A stretch of DNA of 64,000 nt from an uncultured Lachnospiraceae bacterium (GCA_951801955.1 CATOOV010000007.1:1-64000), one strand, 5' to 3'. Positions 8,453-18,300 are shown, numbered from the stretch's first letter. A program made the numbers and translations. Notes: a model not told the origin generated them from the letters alone.

Positions 8453-9393
8453 AAAATATGTTAGTATCTGAAATCACTAATTTATTGGGATACGAAATGG
8501 TTGGAGAAGATTGTGAGGTATATGGGATATCATGGTTTGACTCAGCCAAGGAGAAGGACATTGCTGTAATAAATAAAAAAAATGATTTGAAGAATACTTT
8601 GGCAGATGTTGTATTAACAAAACCTATAATTGCTCAAACAGATAAAACATTAATAATCACATTTGAAGATATTGAATGTTCTTTTGTTAAGGTATGCAAG
8701 GCTTTGATTGATAATGGGATTCTAGAAGATTATTCAACTCCAACTCAATATGTGTTACATGAGAGAGGATATTATGTGGGAAAAAATTGTAATATAAGTG
8801 ATACTGCAATCATTCGGCCGGGGGTAATGATTGGAGACAATGTCACAATTGAGGATGATTGTTTTATCGAACCTTATGTTGTGGTTGGAGATGGAACTGT
8901 ACTTGGAAAGAAAATACATATTGGAGCAGGAAGTAAGATTGGAGTTCCAAGTTTCTATCATTATTATGTTGATGAACAAATTAAGAAATTTGATGGATGT
9001 GGAATCGTTAGGATTGGAGATGGTACAAGCATTGGATGTAATACTATCATTCAAAGAGGAACAATTTCTGATACCATGATTGGTATCAACAATATGATAG
9101 GAAACGCCATAGATATAGGGCATGATGTGAAAATAGGAGATAATTGTAAAATCGTTTCACAGACAGGAATTGCAGGAAATGTATGCATAAAGAATAATGT
9201 TACAATTTATGGACAAGTTGGTATTTCAAATAATCTTGTTGTTGGGAACAACGTAGTAATTAAAGGACGAGCAATAGTATCGAAATCGGTAAATGACAAT
9301 GAAATTATATATGGACCTTTTGGAAGAAAATTTTCTGATGAAATGAAACTTATTGCAAAAGCAAGACGCTTTTTTAAAGGAAAGGATGAGTGA
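8449..9393 (+). CDS. LpxD-like left-handed beta-helix acyltransferase
   Basis: A 314-aa protein with an N-terminal uridine-binding-like domain (residues 1-100) and then a long run of hexapeptide repeats typical of LpxD/LpxA acyltransferases. IDIGHDVKIGDN (221-232) carries a His (H225) in the place of the LpxD catalytic base, and SQTGIAG follows as in LpxD. LpxD adds an acyl chain to a UDP-glucosamine in lipid A synthesis, which a Gram-positive host should not perform, so the acceptor here is unknown. The start is GTG at 8449 overlapping the GTPase stop; an ATG at 8458 is an alternative. The gene is AT-rich like the rest of the operon. Confidence 0.8.
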   Translation: MKNMLVSEITNLLGYEMVGEDCEVYGISWFDSAKEKDIAVINKKNDLKNTLADVVLTKPIIAQTDKTLIITFEDIECSFVKVCKALIDNGILEDYSTPTQYVLHERGYYVGKNCNISDTAIIRPGVMIGDNVTIEDDCFIEPYVVVGDGTVLGKKIHIGAGSKIGVPSFYHYYVDEQIKKFDGCGIVRIGDGTSIGCNTIIQRGTISDTMIGINNMIGNAIDIGHDVKIGDNCKIVSQTGIAGNVCIKNNVTIYGQVGISNNLVVGNNVVIKGRAIVSKSVNDNEIIYGPFGRKFSDEMKLIAKARRFFKGKDE

Positions 9394-10105
9394 GAATATG
9401 GGCGGAAGTTGTTATGTAAGTAATCACCCGATTTTAGATTTTTTTAGTGACCTATTTTGTAGCGATAGCTGTTGTGTTGGTAATGCATCAGGACCATCAG
9501 AGTCGGAGCAGCACGCAAAAAAAATTGCTGAAGAATTAGCCGAGATGAAAGAAAAATCCGGAAAATCATCAAGTGAAACCGAACAAAATATAATGGATTA
9601 CATTAATCGTTCAATGTATTCTTTTATGATTGAAATTGATAAAATTAACCAGCAAACCTTTTTTGGTGAGAAGTTAAATATTAATACTGAAGCCATTAGA
9701 GAGAAGAATGAACAGCTTAATAGACAAGTTGTAGGATGTATTAGTTCTGTGCTAAACACAAGATTGGTTCAAACAGATAAAGAATTGAGTACAATTCTTG
9801 AGGAAAGAGATGCAAAAAAACGAAAGGCAAACTTTGAAAAATTTGTCGAGAAAATAAAAAAACAAGCTATAAATAAGTTGCGGATTGAAATTGAGAAAAC
9901 AGTAAATGCACAGTCAGAAGTAGTTTCAAAAGAAATAAAGACGCGTCAGAAGGAAGTTGATACCCGTATGGAAGAGTCCATAAAGGAATTGACTGAAATT
10001 GTGGAGGTAAAAGAAAAAAGCGAATCAGAATTGAAAAAGAAACAAGTGAATTATATGTATCAGAGTGCTTTGTGCGATTTACTGTTAGCTGAAGTTGAAG
10101 GGTAG
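9386..10105 (+). CDS. Coiled-coil protein with Cys-rich N-terminus
   Basis: I place the start at ATG 9386, which has AAAGG five bases upstream and overlaps the preceding gene by 8 bp; ATG 9398 is possible. The first ~40 residues hold several Cys, including CSDSCCVGN, and then an unbroken charged helical region runs to the end, predicted coiled coil by heptad-like Lys/Glu spacing. No known domain was recognised. The Cys-rich head could bind metal, be lipidated or be modified; a radical SAM/SPASM enzyme is encoded three genes downstream. It may be a scaffold for the neighbouring GTPase. Confidence 0.6.
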   Translation: MSENMGGSCYVSNHPILDFFSDLFCSDSCCVGNASGPSESEQHAKKIAEELAEMKEKSGKSSSETEQNIMDYINRSMYSFMIEIDKINQQTFFGEKLNINTEAIREKNEQLNRQVVGCISSVLNTRLVQTDKELSTILEERDAKKRKANFEKFVEKIKKQAINKLRIEIEKTVNAQSEVVSKEIKTRQKEVDTRMEESIKELTEIVEVKEKSESELKKKQVNYMYQSALCDLLLAEVEG

Positions 10106-10116
10106 GTGAAAGTCGC

Positions 10117-10893
10117 TTGTGGATTACAACAAAATTTATTGTTAAAGAGATAAAAAAGAATCAAGAAGACTTTGCTGTACAGCTTGAAAAAATAGCTGTT
10201 GAGCAACGACAAAGTGCTGAAGCATTACAAAAGCAAATAGCCGTCTTGGTTGAAAGGATGGATTGTTTAGAAAAACTTAATGCTGAAGATAGGGAAAGAA
10301 ATAACAGCAATTATTTTGAACTTGTTAGATTGATTGAAAATATTAATAAACTGCTGAATGATTTACAAAGAAATATAGTTACTGAATTTGAATCCAGAAC
10401 ACAAAGGTTAAACGATCAAATTATATATTCTTCTCAAAATGAGACAAAGGTGATTCTTGAATCTATTCAAAAATCTTTGGACAAGGTTAGTGAAAATTTA
10501 AAAGATTCTGCTGGGCAGTGCGAAAATCATTTGAAGGATGAAATTGAGAAGGTAATAGATTATTCAATGACTGCTGGGGAGAAAAATACTTCACTGGTTA
10601 TGGATGATCTTACGTCTAAATTAGAACAAGTTGAGAAAATAGTTCGGTATGCAAGTGACGAACTCGTTCGAGAAACGACTAACCAGTGCAATGATATTTC
10701 TGATGGGCTAAAGGAAATTCGTTATGCAATCAAAAATATGACTGCGTTGTCCGAAAATCAGGACAGAGTGGTATCTGAAAACATTGAAACTATGAGTGTT
10801 GCTATGCAAGAAATGATGAGAGGCTTGTTGTCTTTGGATGAAGCAAATCGATTGATAATCGCAAAGCTGCTTTTAAAGGATATGGAGATTTGA
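10117..10893 (+). CDS. Long coiled-coil protein, 258 aa, TTG start
   Basis: Almost entirely helical and charged, with heptad-like spacing throughout, resembling cytoplasmic stalks or scaffolds rather than an enzyme. No membrane segment. The only good start is TTG at 10117, supported by AGGTGA seven bases upstream. The stop is one base from the next ATG. Together with the preceding coiled-coil protein it could form a filament or tether. Function unknown. Confidence 0.6.
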   Translation: MWITTKFIVKEIKKNQEDFAVQLEKIAVEQRQSAEALQKQIAVLVERMDCLEKLNAEDRERNNSNYFELVRLIENINKLLNDLQRNIVTEFESRTQRLNDQIIYSSQNETKVILESIQKSLDKVSENLKDSAGQCENHLKDEIEKVIDYSMTAGEKNTSLVMDDLTSKLEQVEKIVRYASDELVRETTNQCNDISDGLKEIRYAIKNMTALSENQDRVVSENIETMSVAMQEMMRGLLSLDEANRLIIAKLLLKDMEI

Positions 10894-10894
10894 T

Positions 10895-11053
10895 ATGGAG
10901 ATTATTATTTCCGCTAACGAGAAAATATTGGCTATTACACGGGATAATAGGCTTTCACAGAATATGTCGGAGGAAGAGTATACTGAGTGGCTCAATAAAT
11001 TGATAAATGTGGGGATAGAAGATGAAAAGGAAATACAAAAAGTCCCAATTTAA
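10895..11053 (+). CDS. 52-aa small protein overlapping the radical SAM gene
   Basis: The ATG at 10895 lies one base after the coiled-coil stop, with GGAG (10884-10887) seven bases upstream. The 52-aa acidic product contains a SEEEYTEWLNKL helix and ends KVPI. It has no Cys and no double-Gly leader. It overlaps the radical SAM gene by 32 bp in another frame, a geometry that suggests translational coupling. It could be a peptide substrate, a small recognition partner or an adaptor for that enzyme; none of these can be proven here. Confidence 0.5.
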   Translation: MEIIISANEKILAITRDNRLSQNMSEEEYTEWLNKLINVGIEDEKEIQKVPI

Positions 11054-12236
11054 TTATGTAAGTGATTCTAAAAATGGACATATAATATACAACACGCTGT
11101 ATAACTCATTAACAAGGTTATCTGATGAAGAATATGATGTTTATTTATCAGAATATGATTCTGGTTGCCAAATTGCAAATCAATTGTATATGCAGGGGCT
11201 GTGGGTTGATGCAAATGTTGATGAATTGGAGCAGTATAATCTGTATACTGATTATGCAAATTGTTATGCTGGTAGCAAACCACATTTTACTATTACACCG
11301 ACTATGGAGTGTAATGCTAGATGTTTCTATTGTTATGAAGACGGAGTGAGATGTGGAAGAATGCAACAGGAAGACTGTAAAAACATAGTAAGATTTTTGA
11401 AAACGCTAGATTACAGTCAAGGAATAGATTTAACATGGTTTGGCGGTGAACCTTTAATGAATCAAGAGTGGATGGATTGCTTTTCGGAAAGTTTGGAAAA
11501 TGCTGGAATTGAATTTTCAGCCTTTATTATTACTAATGGAAGCAAGATCGACGATACCACAATTGATAAAATGATTAATAAGTGGAAAATACAAGATATT
11601 CAGATTACATTGGATGGAAGCTATGAGGAGTATTTTTTCAGAAAAGAATATGTAGACCAAGACAATGCTATTTATTATAGAATCTTGCAAACTATTGGTA
11701 AATTGGCAGGAAAAGGTATAAGTGTTCAATTGAGGATGAATATCGATAGAAATAATCGGGAAAGCATTTTAAATGCAGTGGCCGATATAAATGAACTCTT
11801 TAAAGATAATAGTAGAGTTAAGTGCTATCCTGCTTTTTTGACAGGTGCGAAGGAACCATTAACTGAAAAAGAAAAAATTGATTTTATTAAGGAAATGATT
11901 GAAATAGGTCAAGGAAAGTTTAATGTCAACGAATGCCTGTATAGATTACCAAGAACAAAGGCATGTTATTATTTCCAGAAAAATGCATATTCAATTGATG
12001 CTAGTGGGAATGTGTTCATATGTGAGCATATGCTAGGACATGAACAACAATCTATAGGAAATATAAAGACAGAAATAGTTACTATTGAAAGAGAGCAATC
12101 AGGAAAAAGGAAAGAGTGTCAAAAATGCGTCTTTTTGCCAAAATGCCAGGGTGGCTGCATGGATTCCTTGCAACATGGTGAACCCCCGTGTTTCACGGAC
12201 AAATATATAATCATGGCATATTTAGATTTATTATAG
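11022..12236 (+). CDS. Radical SAM/SPASM-domain enzyme, 404 aa
   Basis: The radical SAM [4Fe-4S] motif CxxxCxxC is C97, C101 and C104 in TMECNARCFYCYEDG. A SAM-binding GGEP (TWFGGEPLMN) follows. The C-terminal SPASM region has the expected Cys set, including a central CEH and a final CQKCVFLPKCQGGC. SPASM enzymes modify peptides or proteins by radical chemistry (thioether links, formylglycine, epimerisation and others) and often act on a small peptide encoded next door. Here the neighbours are a 52-aa ORF and a Cys-rich coiled-coil protein. The start ATG at 11022 has GGGGAT upstream. Confidence 0.85.
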   Translation: MKRKYKKSQFNYVSDSKNGHIIYNTLYNSLTRLSDEEYDVYLSEYDSGCQIANQLYMQGLWVDANVDELEQYNLYTDYANCYAGSKPHFTITPTMECNARCFYCYEDGVRCGRMQQEDCKNIVRFLKTLDYSQGIDLTWFGGEPLMNQEWMDCFSESLENAGIEFSAFIITNGSKIDDTTIDKMINKWKIQDIQITLDGSYEEYFFRKEYVDQDNAIYYRILQTIGKLAGKGISVQLRMNIDRNNRESILNAVADINELFKDNSRVKCYPAFLTGAKEPLTEKEKIDFIKEMIEIGQGKFNVNECLYRLPRTKACYYFQKNAYSIDASGNVFICEHMLGHEQQSIGNIKTEIVTIEREQSGKRKECQKCVFLPKCQGGCMDSLQHGEPPCFTDKYIIMAYLDLL

Positions 12237-12241
12237 GGGTG

Positions 12242-12628
12242 ATGAACTTGAAAAAAGAGAATCTTGAATCTCGATTAGATAACATTGAAGAAATATTAAA
12301 GATGTTACTTGTCAATAGTGTTCTTGGAAGCAGTGAGATCAATAAAATACAAGAGAACATCTTAAATGGTGTTAGAGATATACTATTTGCATTTGGGATG
12401 GAAAATTTGCGGTTGAATTATATTGAAGATAAGTACTATATATTTGCTGAAATTGATGAAAATGAAACATTGAAAAATATCAAGAGTAATTATTCTCAGG
12501 CTTGTGATTTTTTAGATAATGTAAAGCTTGTTTTAGCATTTGAAAAATTGCATGTTAAGAGAAAAAGAGCTTTTGAAGAAGCTAAGATATCTTTTTACAT
12601 TAAAAGTGGCGAAATGAGAATTTTCTAG
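12242..12628 (+). CDS. Uncharacterised 128-aa protein, last gene of the island operon
   Basis: The start is ATG 12242 (a GTG at 12239 is alternative), just after AGGGG and five bases from the previous stop. It begins with a coiled-coil segment (NLESRLDNIEEILKML), then a compact alpha/beta region. No recognised family. Its position makes it a likely accessory factor of the radical SAM enzyme or the terminal component of the system. Confidence 0.55.
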   Translation: MNLKKENLESRLDNIEEILKMLLVNSVLGSSEINKIQENILNGVRDILFAFGMENLRLNYIEDKYYIFAEIDENETLKNIKSNYSQACDFLDNVKLVLAFEKLHVKRKRAFEEAKISFYIKSGEMRIF

Positions 12629-12765
12629 TTGGACTTGTTATAGAGGTTTTGTGTTAAGAGAACTATCAATTTGAAATCTTCATAGTTTATGAAAAGAATC
12701 TGGGGATTGTTTTTGTGCAGATTTTTCTGCTTTTAGTAAAAGTTTACAAACACACTTGACAACAC
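12629..12765 (+). other. Island right-hand junction
   Basis: Non-coding AT-rich sequence after the last island gene. At about 12760-12766 the sequence switches abruptly into aldo/keto reductase coding sequence with core-like codon use. No integrase, tRNA or clear direct repeat was seen at the junction. No convincing terminator was found either. Confidence 0.5.
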
Positions 12766-13464
12766 TTCTCTGAAGAAGCAGTTGGCAATGCTGTCCGCAA
12801 ATGCGGCGTTCCCCGTGAAGAACTGTTTCTTACGACAAAAGTATGGATCAGTAACGGTGGTTATGAAAAGGCAAAAGCTTCCCTGAAAGACTCCCTGCGC
12901 AAACTACAGACAGAATATATTGACCTGGTGCTCATCCACCAGCCATTTAATGATTATTATGGGACTTACCGAGCAATGGAGGATGCTTACAAAGAAGGAT
13001 GGCTCCGTGCTATCGGCGTGTCAAATTTTTATCCTGACCGTCTGGTTGATTTTTGCAATTTTGTAGAAGTAAAACCGGCTGTCAATCAGGTAGAAACCCA
13101 TGTGTTCCAGCAACAGGTACAGGCGCATGAGTACATGGAGAAATATGGTGTGCAGCATGAATCCTGGGGACCATTTGCCGAAGGGCGTAAGGATTTCTTT
13201 ACAAATCCCGTGCTGCTGGGGATTGGAAAAAAATATGGAAAAAGTGCTGCTCAGACGGCCCTGCGATTCTTGATCCAGAGTGGTGTGATAGTAATTCCGA
13301 AGTCCACCCATAAAATACGCATGATCCAGAACATAGATGTGTTTGATTTTATTTTAGATGAGGGGGATATGGCGGCAATACGGGAATTGGATACAAAGGA
13401 AAGCCTGTTTTTTTCCCATTATGATCCATCCACAGTGGAGATGCTGACAAGGCTTCACAGATAA
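12766..13464 (+). pseudogene. Aldo/keto reductase, 5' third missing
   Basis: The frame is open from 12760 and reads SEEAVGNAVRKCGVPREEL, LTTKVW, then IDLVLIHQP, AIGVSNF, NQVETH and a C-terminal VIVIPKSTH. This is the order of an NADPH-dependent aldo/keto reductase (2,5-diketo-gluconate reductase type). About 50-60 N-terminal residues, including the catalytic Asp and Tyr part, are absent, replaced by the accessory island. A GTG at 12928 could start a shorter product but would also lack the active site. The catalytic Lys (TTKVW) remains. Confidence 0.8.
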
Positions 13465-13957
13465 CATGGAATATATCGTTACCATGGAAGCGGAAATAAC
13501 TTATTTGAAGATTGGAAGGAAGGACTGCATACGACGCGGGTTTTGGGCAGGAATGGCATATCTGCCGTGTTGTAAGGAAGCAGCCCATAAAGCTGGCATT
13601 GAATAACTGTTTTGAAGATTTTGAACCATTGACGTATTATTTATCAAGACAGGAAATAATCAAGCTGGCAGACAAACTGTTCTTACTAATAGGTTACAAC
13701 TTTAGATTTATAACAAAGCGAAACAGGACAGAAATTCGGGATTTTTAGATGGAATGTTTGAACTATTCTTGTTTTGAAGGTTTTTAGATCCTCATATGGT
13801 GAAATGATATGCATTTCCTATGATAGAAAAAATAAATAAATATGCGTACGCGCAAATTTGGAAATGATTGCTGCGAAATTGTGCGCGGCGCGGCAAAATT
13901 TCCGTTTAGCCAAAAAAGCGCAGACTTCCCCTATCCCTGATATTTTTTACTTTATTT
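13465..13957. other. Non-coding or degraded stretch with a partial dispersed repeat
   Basis: No convincing gene. A 78-codon frame at 13512-13748 lacks family resemblance and a good ribosome binding site. At about 13850-13910 there is a diverged copy of the dispersed repeat seen at 15041 and 37104 (AATTGTGCGCGGCGCGGC is shared in large part). It lies just outside the IS110 gene end. Confidence 0.4.
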
Positions 13958-14796
13958 TCAGGCTGTGGCGGTCTGCGTTTGAGTATTCGGTACCCATTCA
14001 AGTTTTTTTAACTTTTTCAGATAGGCGTTTATCTTTCTTTCACGGTTAAACTGGTTATAATAATCACACCCTAAGTCCTTATACGGGAATTTTTCTTTTA
14101 ATACGTGGTATATTGCTGTCAACATTGAATGGGCTGATGCTACATACGCCCTCTTGTTTCCTCTATGACTGCTTATCCTTGTAAACTGTGCAGAAAAATA
14201 GGAACCCTTTACCCCCACCGCTGCATGGGCACAATTTATCAATATTGTTTTTAACAGCGCATTTCCTTTTGTTGTTATTCCGCTTTTCCTTTTCTTGGCA
14301 CTTTCATTATTCTCTGGGCAAAGCCCTGCCCAGGAACATAAATGCCCTTCATCTGGAAAACGGCCCATCTCAATCCCAATGGCTGCCAGTATCGCTTTTG
14401 CCCCATCCTTGCCTATCCCTGGTATTTTATCCAATGCTTCTATCGCCGGCTTATAACCGCCCCCCATATTTGTATCAATGTCTTGATCTAATTCCTTTAC
14501 ATGCCCATCTAACCCATTGATATGTTTTAGCAATTCTTTCATCATTTTTTTCTGCAGCGGCGACATCGCTCCTTCTATGTCTTCCAAAACGTTGTACAAA
14601 GGCTTCCAATAAGACGCGGCGCTTTCCATAGCGATCATTTCACACTTATTTCCCATAAGCCAGCCTGCTATTTTCAGGAGTTCCTTTGTGGTGGTCCCAA
14701 CCCCCTTAATTCATTAGACGTCCCATTTCGAAAACACGCCACAATCAGTTTCTTATGCACGTCTATGCCACAACAGCGCTCGTATACTTTTTCCAT
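13958..14796 (-). pseudogene. IS110-family transposase, frameshifted
   Basis: The minus-strand gene begins at ATG 14796 (MEKVYERCCGIDVHKK) with a GGGAGG site, carrying the first Asp of the DEDD domain. After about 35 codons the frame breaks; the rest continues in another frame from about 14690 (TTKELLKIAGWLMGNK) to 13958. The C-terminal part has IPGIGKDGAKAILAAIG and SWAGLCPEN, whose Ser is the second catalytic residue of IS110/IS1111 transposases. The offset between the two frames (140 bp from ATG 14796 to the Met codon at 14656) is not a multiple of three, which supports a real frameshift or a small deletion. Confidence 0.85.
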
Positions 14797-15015
14797 GTTC
14801 AATTCCTCCCATTTCAAAAATCTACGGCGTGAACGCCTGTCCCCCTATTATTTTCCTTTACGTCCTTCTACCTATGGCTGGATAATTCGTGGTGCAATGA
14901 GGAGTTCATGAATCAGTTTCCTATACGGGCTTCATGCCCAAAATTCGTTCAACCGCTGCCGCATACATGAAGTATACTCTTTCAGAACGTAAATTCATAG
15001 CCATGTTTCATTTAT
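14797..15015 (-). other. IS110 upstream non-coding end (possible bridge-RNA region)
   Basis: About 220 bp with no ORF directly upstream of the IS110 transposase start. In IS110-group elements this side encodes the structured bridge RNA that pairs with target and donor DNA. I see several short inverted stretches (for example GGCGTGAACGCC at 14825-14836) but cannot fold the region by hand. The element end is not defined. Confidence 0.35.
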
Positions 15016-15040
15016 CGTGGTGCTTTATAGAAGCATGGGG

Positions 15041-15200
15041 GTTTCCTATATGAGAAAAGCCCTCCGGGCAGGATGCGCACGCGCACAAGAGGAAACGATT
15101 ATTGCACAAATGTGCACGGCGCGGAACAAAAGATGCGTTAGCAAAAAAAGGTCGCGGAGGTGCGTGAAACGAACTTTTGTTCGATTAACAAAACCAAGCC
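15041..15200 (+). repeat. Dispersed repeat, type A, copy near 15.1 kb
   Basis: It contains TTTCCTATATGAGAAAAG, GCCCTCCGGGCAGGATGCGCAC, then GGCGCGGAACAAAAGATGCG and GTGCGTGAAACG. The same modules recur in the same order at 37104 and, reversed, at 49594. Only the right half of the leading palindrome is preserved here. The 95-codon frame running through it is an artefact of the repeat. Confidence 0.7.
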
Positions 15201-15342
15201 TTCAAAAGATAAAATTTTCTGGGAATAACCAATTACTGAAACAAATATTGAGGAATGCAGTGAGTTGTGATAATATGGAAATGTATTTGTTGCATAAGGG
15301 TTAAAACATAAAGATTAAAAATATACATTATTAGAGGGTTAT

Positions 15343-18300
15343 ATGAGGAATTTACGAAAATTAGCAGGGGTTTGCATTCTATTTATCCTTGTTTTTATGG
15401 TAATTGCAATGGTTCAGTTTGAAAAAAAAGAGGACGGGATGTCCATGTTTCCAGACCAGATAGAATATTATTTTAATGAAAACTGGCTCATGACCCATGT
15501 GGACCATGCAAAGGTGTCAAATGAAGAATGGAAAGATCATGATAAACTCAAAGAGGTAGTCCAGGAGGCATTGGCGGGAGAGGAATGCCAGAATGTGAGC
15601 TTGCCTTATCAGGGACAGAGCAACCCTTTTGATTTAATTATATTTAAAAATACGCTGCCAGAAGCATATGCGGGGCTGACGCTGAATTTTTTTTCTACAG
15701 ACAGTATGGTGCGTGTAGTTATAGATGGCGAGGTCATTTACCAATATGGAGTTGAAGAATATACATCTGGCAAGCTGCCTGAGGATAATGATAATTTTGT
15801 AAATCTTCCCAATGTGTTTGAAGGTGGAGAACTGTGGATTGAGCTGGCTTCACCTTCTGGGAGTGAGGCGTCAATTCTTGGGGATATTAAAATCGAAACA
15901 CGTGACATGGTAGTTATCGGGGTTGTTGGAAATAATATTGCTGATATTGGCTGTTGTCTCTTAATTGTACTTATGGCAATTATCATGTTTGTGCTTGCGG
16001 TCATACGGCGCTATACACGTCAGCCGGCAAGGGGAGAGCTGTTTTTGGGGTTAACTGGGCTGGCTGCGGGCGTGTATTGTTTTATTGGGACAGATACGCT
16101 AAATATTTTTTATGATGTGCAGGAAGTGTATGAGATGCAGGAATATTTGGTGCTGCTGCTGCCATTATTTTTGACATTATATTTTGAACGAAACCTGCAT
16201 ACGGTATATCCCTACCGTTTTTCTGTGCTGTTATGGGGGGTCAGCGGGAATGCAGTGATGCAGATCTTATTGCAGATGCTGGGCATACGAACTCTTGAAG
16301 AGATGATAAATATATCTGCAGCGGCAGTGGGTGTGGTCTGTGTGGCTGCGATTGCCAGCCTGATACAATATGATTATAGAAATAAGCGTTACCAGACGTT
16401 GTTTGCTGTTTTGTCCATGCTTGTGCTGCTGGCAGGAGGAATCGCGAATATGATTATGAATTTATTTTTCCAAAATCCTCGTGGAAATATAGCGGGGCAA
16501 TATAGTATGACAGTGTTTGGGATTATGATGGCTGTGATGCATATTTTGCAGCTTTCCAAAGAGTACCGGGCAAATGCAGAGGAAAATGCACGTCTTCTAA
16601 AAGAAAAGGTAAAAGTGGCAGAACAGCAGAATATGCAGTTGGCACAGGCGAAGAAAGAAGCGGATGCGGCAAGGCATGAGGCGTTGGCGGCAAATGAGGC
16701 AAAAGGGATGTTCCTTGCCAGGATGTCCCATGAGATCCGTACCCCGATCAATGCCGTACTTGGCATGGATGAGATGATTTTAAGGGAATCAAAGGAGCAA
16801 AATATAAAAGGCTATGCGATGGATATCTATATGGCTGGCCAGACGCTGTTGTCTTTGATTAATGATATCTTGGATTTTTCCAAGATTGATTCTGGGAAGA
16901 TGGAGATTGTGCCAGTGGAATACGATGTCTGCAGTTTGATCCATGATTTGGCTAGTATGGCATCACAGAGGGTAAAAGATAAAGATATTAAACTTGAACT
17001 GGAGGTGGACCATGCAATCCCTTCCCGGCTTTATGGAGATGATGTGCGCATCCGCCAGGTATTGACAAATATTCTTACGAACGCTGTGAAATATACACAT
17101 GAGGGAACCGTGTGGATGCGGGTAGAATGCTGCAAGAAGGAAAAGACAGCAGTGCTGAAGTTTGAGGTGGAGGATACTGGCATTGGAATCAAAGAAGAAG
17201 ATTTGCCGAAATTGTCGGCAGAGTTTGAGCGGATTGAAGAAGATCGGAATCGTAATATTGAAGGCACCGGGCTTGGGATGAGTATTACCATCCAACTTTT
17301 GGCGCTGTTGGGCAGCAAGCTGCAGGTTGAGAGCGTCTATGGAGAAGGGTCAAAATTTTATTTTGAATTGGAACAAAAGATTGTGGACCAGACACCAATT
17401 GGAGATTTTGAGTCACGGGTACATCAAATTGCAGAAAATTACAATTATGATACCAGGTTCTGTGCACCAGAGGCAAAGGTTTTGGTGGTAGATGACAATG
17501 CTGTCAACCGTAAAGTATTTCGGAATCTTTTGAAAGAGACACAAATTCAGGTGACAGATGCAGAGGGAGGGGAAGAGTGTCTGGAACTGGTACAGACGAA
17601 TCATTTTGACCTGATTTTTCTTGACCATATGATGCCTAAAATGGATGGCGTGGAGACACTCCATTATATCAAAGAGTTATCGAATTTCCCATGTCAGGAT
17701 ACGCCCATTGTGGTATTGACGGCAAATGCGGTATCAGGGGCAAAGGAAAAATATCTCTTAGAGGGGTTTGATGATTTTTTGTCCAAGCCCATTGTACCAG
17801 AAAAACTTGAGAATATGATAAAAAGAATGCTGCCCCAGGAATTGCTGCAGGAAGCTGCGGCAAGCGAATCCCAGACGGCTGTATTGCAGGAAGCAAAGGG
17901 GATGCCGGAGGATATTTTAGAAGAACTCCCAACGGTGGATGGTTTAGACTGGCAGTATGCCTGGATGCATTTGCCGGATTTGGATTTGTTGGAATACACA
18001 GTAAAAGAGTTTTATGCCCAGATTGATTCTTCTGCAAATCGCTTGGAACAGGCTTATAGGCAGGTTACGGAGCCTGGGCAGTTAGACCAATACCGGATTC
18101 AAGTGCATGGGATGAAAAGTCTTGCCGCAACGGTAGGAATTATGCCTTTAGCGGGGATTGCAAAAATCTTGGAATATGCAGCAAGAGATGGTAAAATAGA
18201 TGTGGTTCTGTCTGTTACCACACCATTTTTGGATGAGTGGCGCAGCTATCATCACAAATTACAAGGCGTTTTTGGCATAGAAACTACAGCAAAAAAAGAA

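Noticed and set aside
10895-11053. Firm call of the 52-aa ORF as a RiPP precursor
   Set aside because: No leader cleavage motif, no Cys or Gly-rich core; kept only as a possible partner or substrate.
13512-13748. 78-codon plus-strand frame after the aldo/keto reductase
   Set aside because: No ribosome binding site and no family resemblance; likely degraded intergenic DNA.
14188-14520. 110-codon frame opposite the IS110 transposase
   Set aside because: Antisense shadow of the transposase coding sequence.
15017-15304. 95-codon frame through the type A repeat
   Set aside because: Its sequence is the dispersed repeat; the other copies are not kept open as frames.
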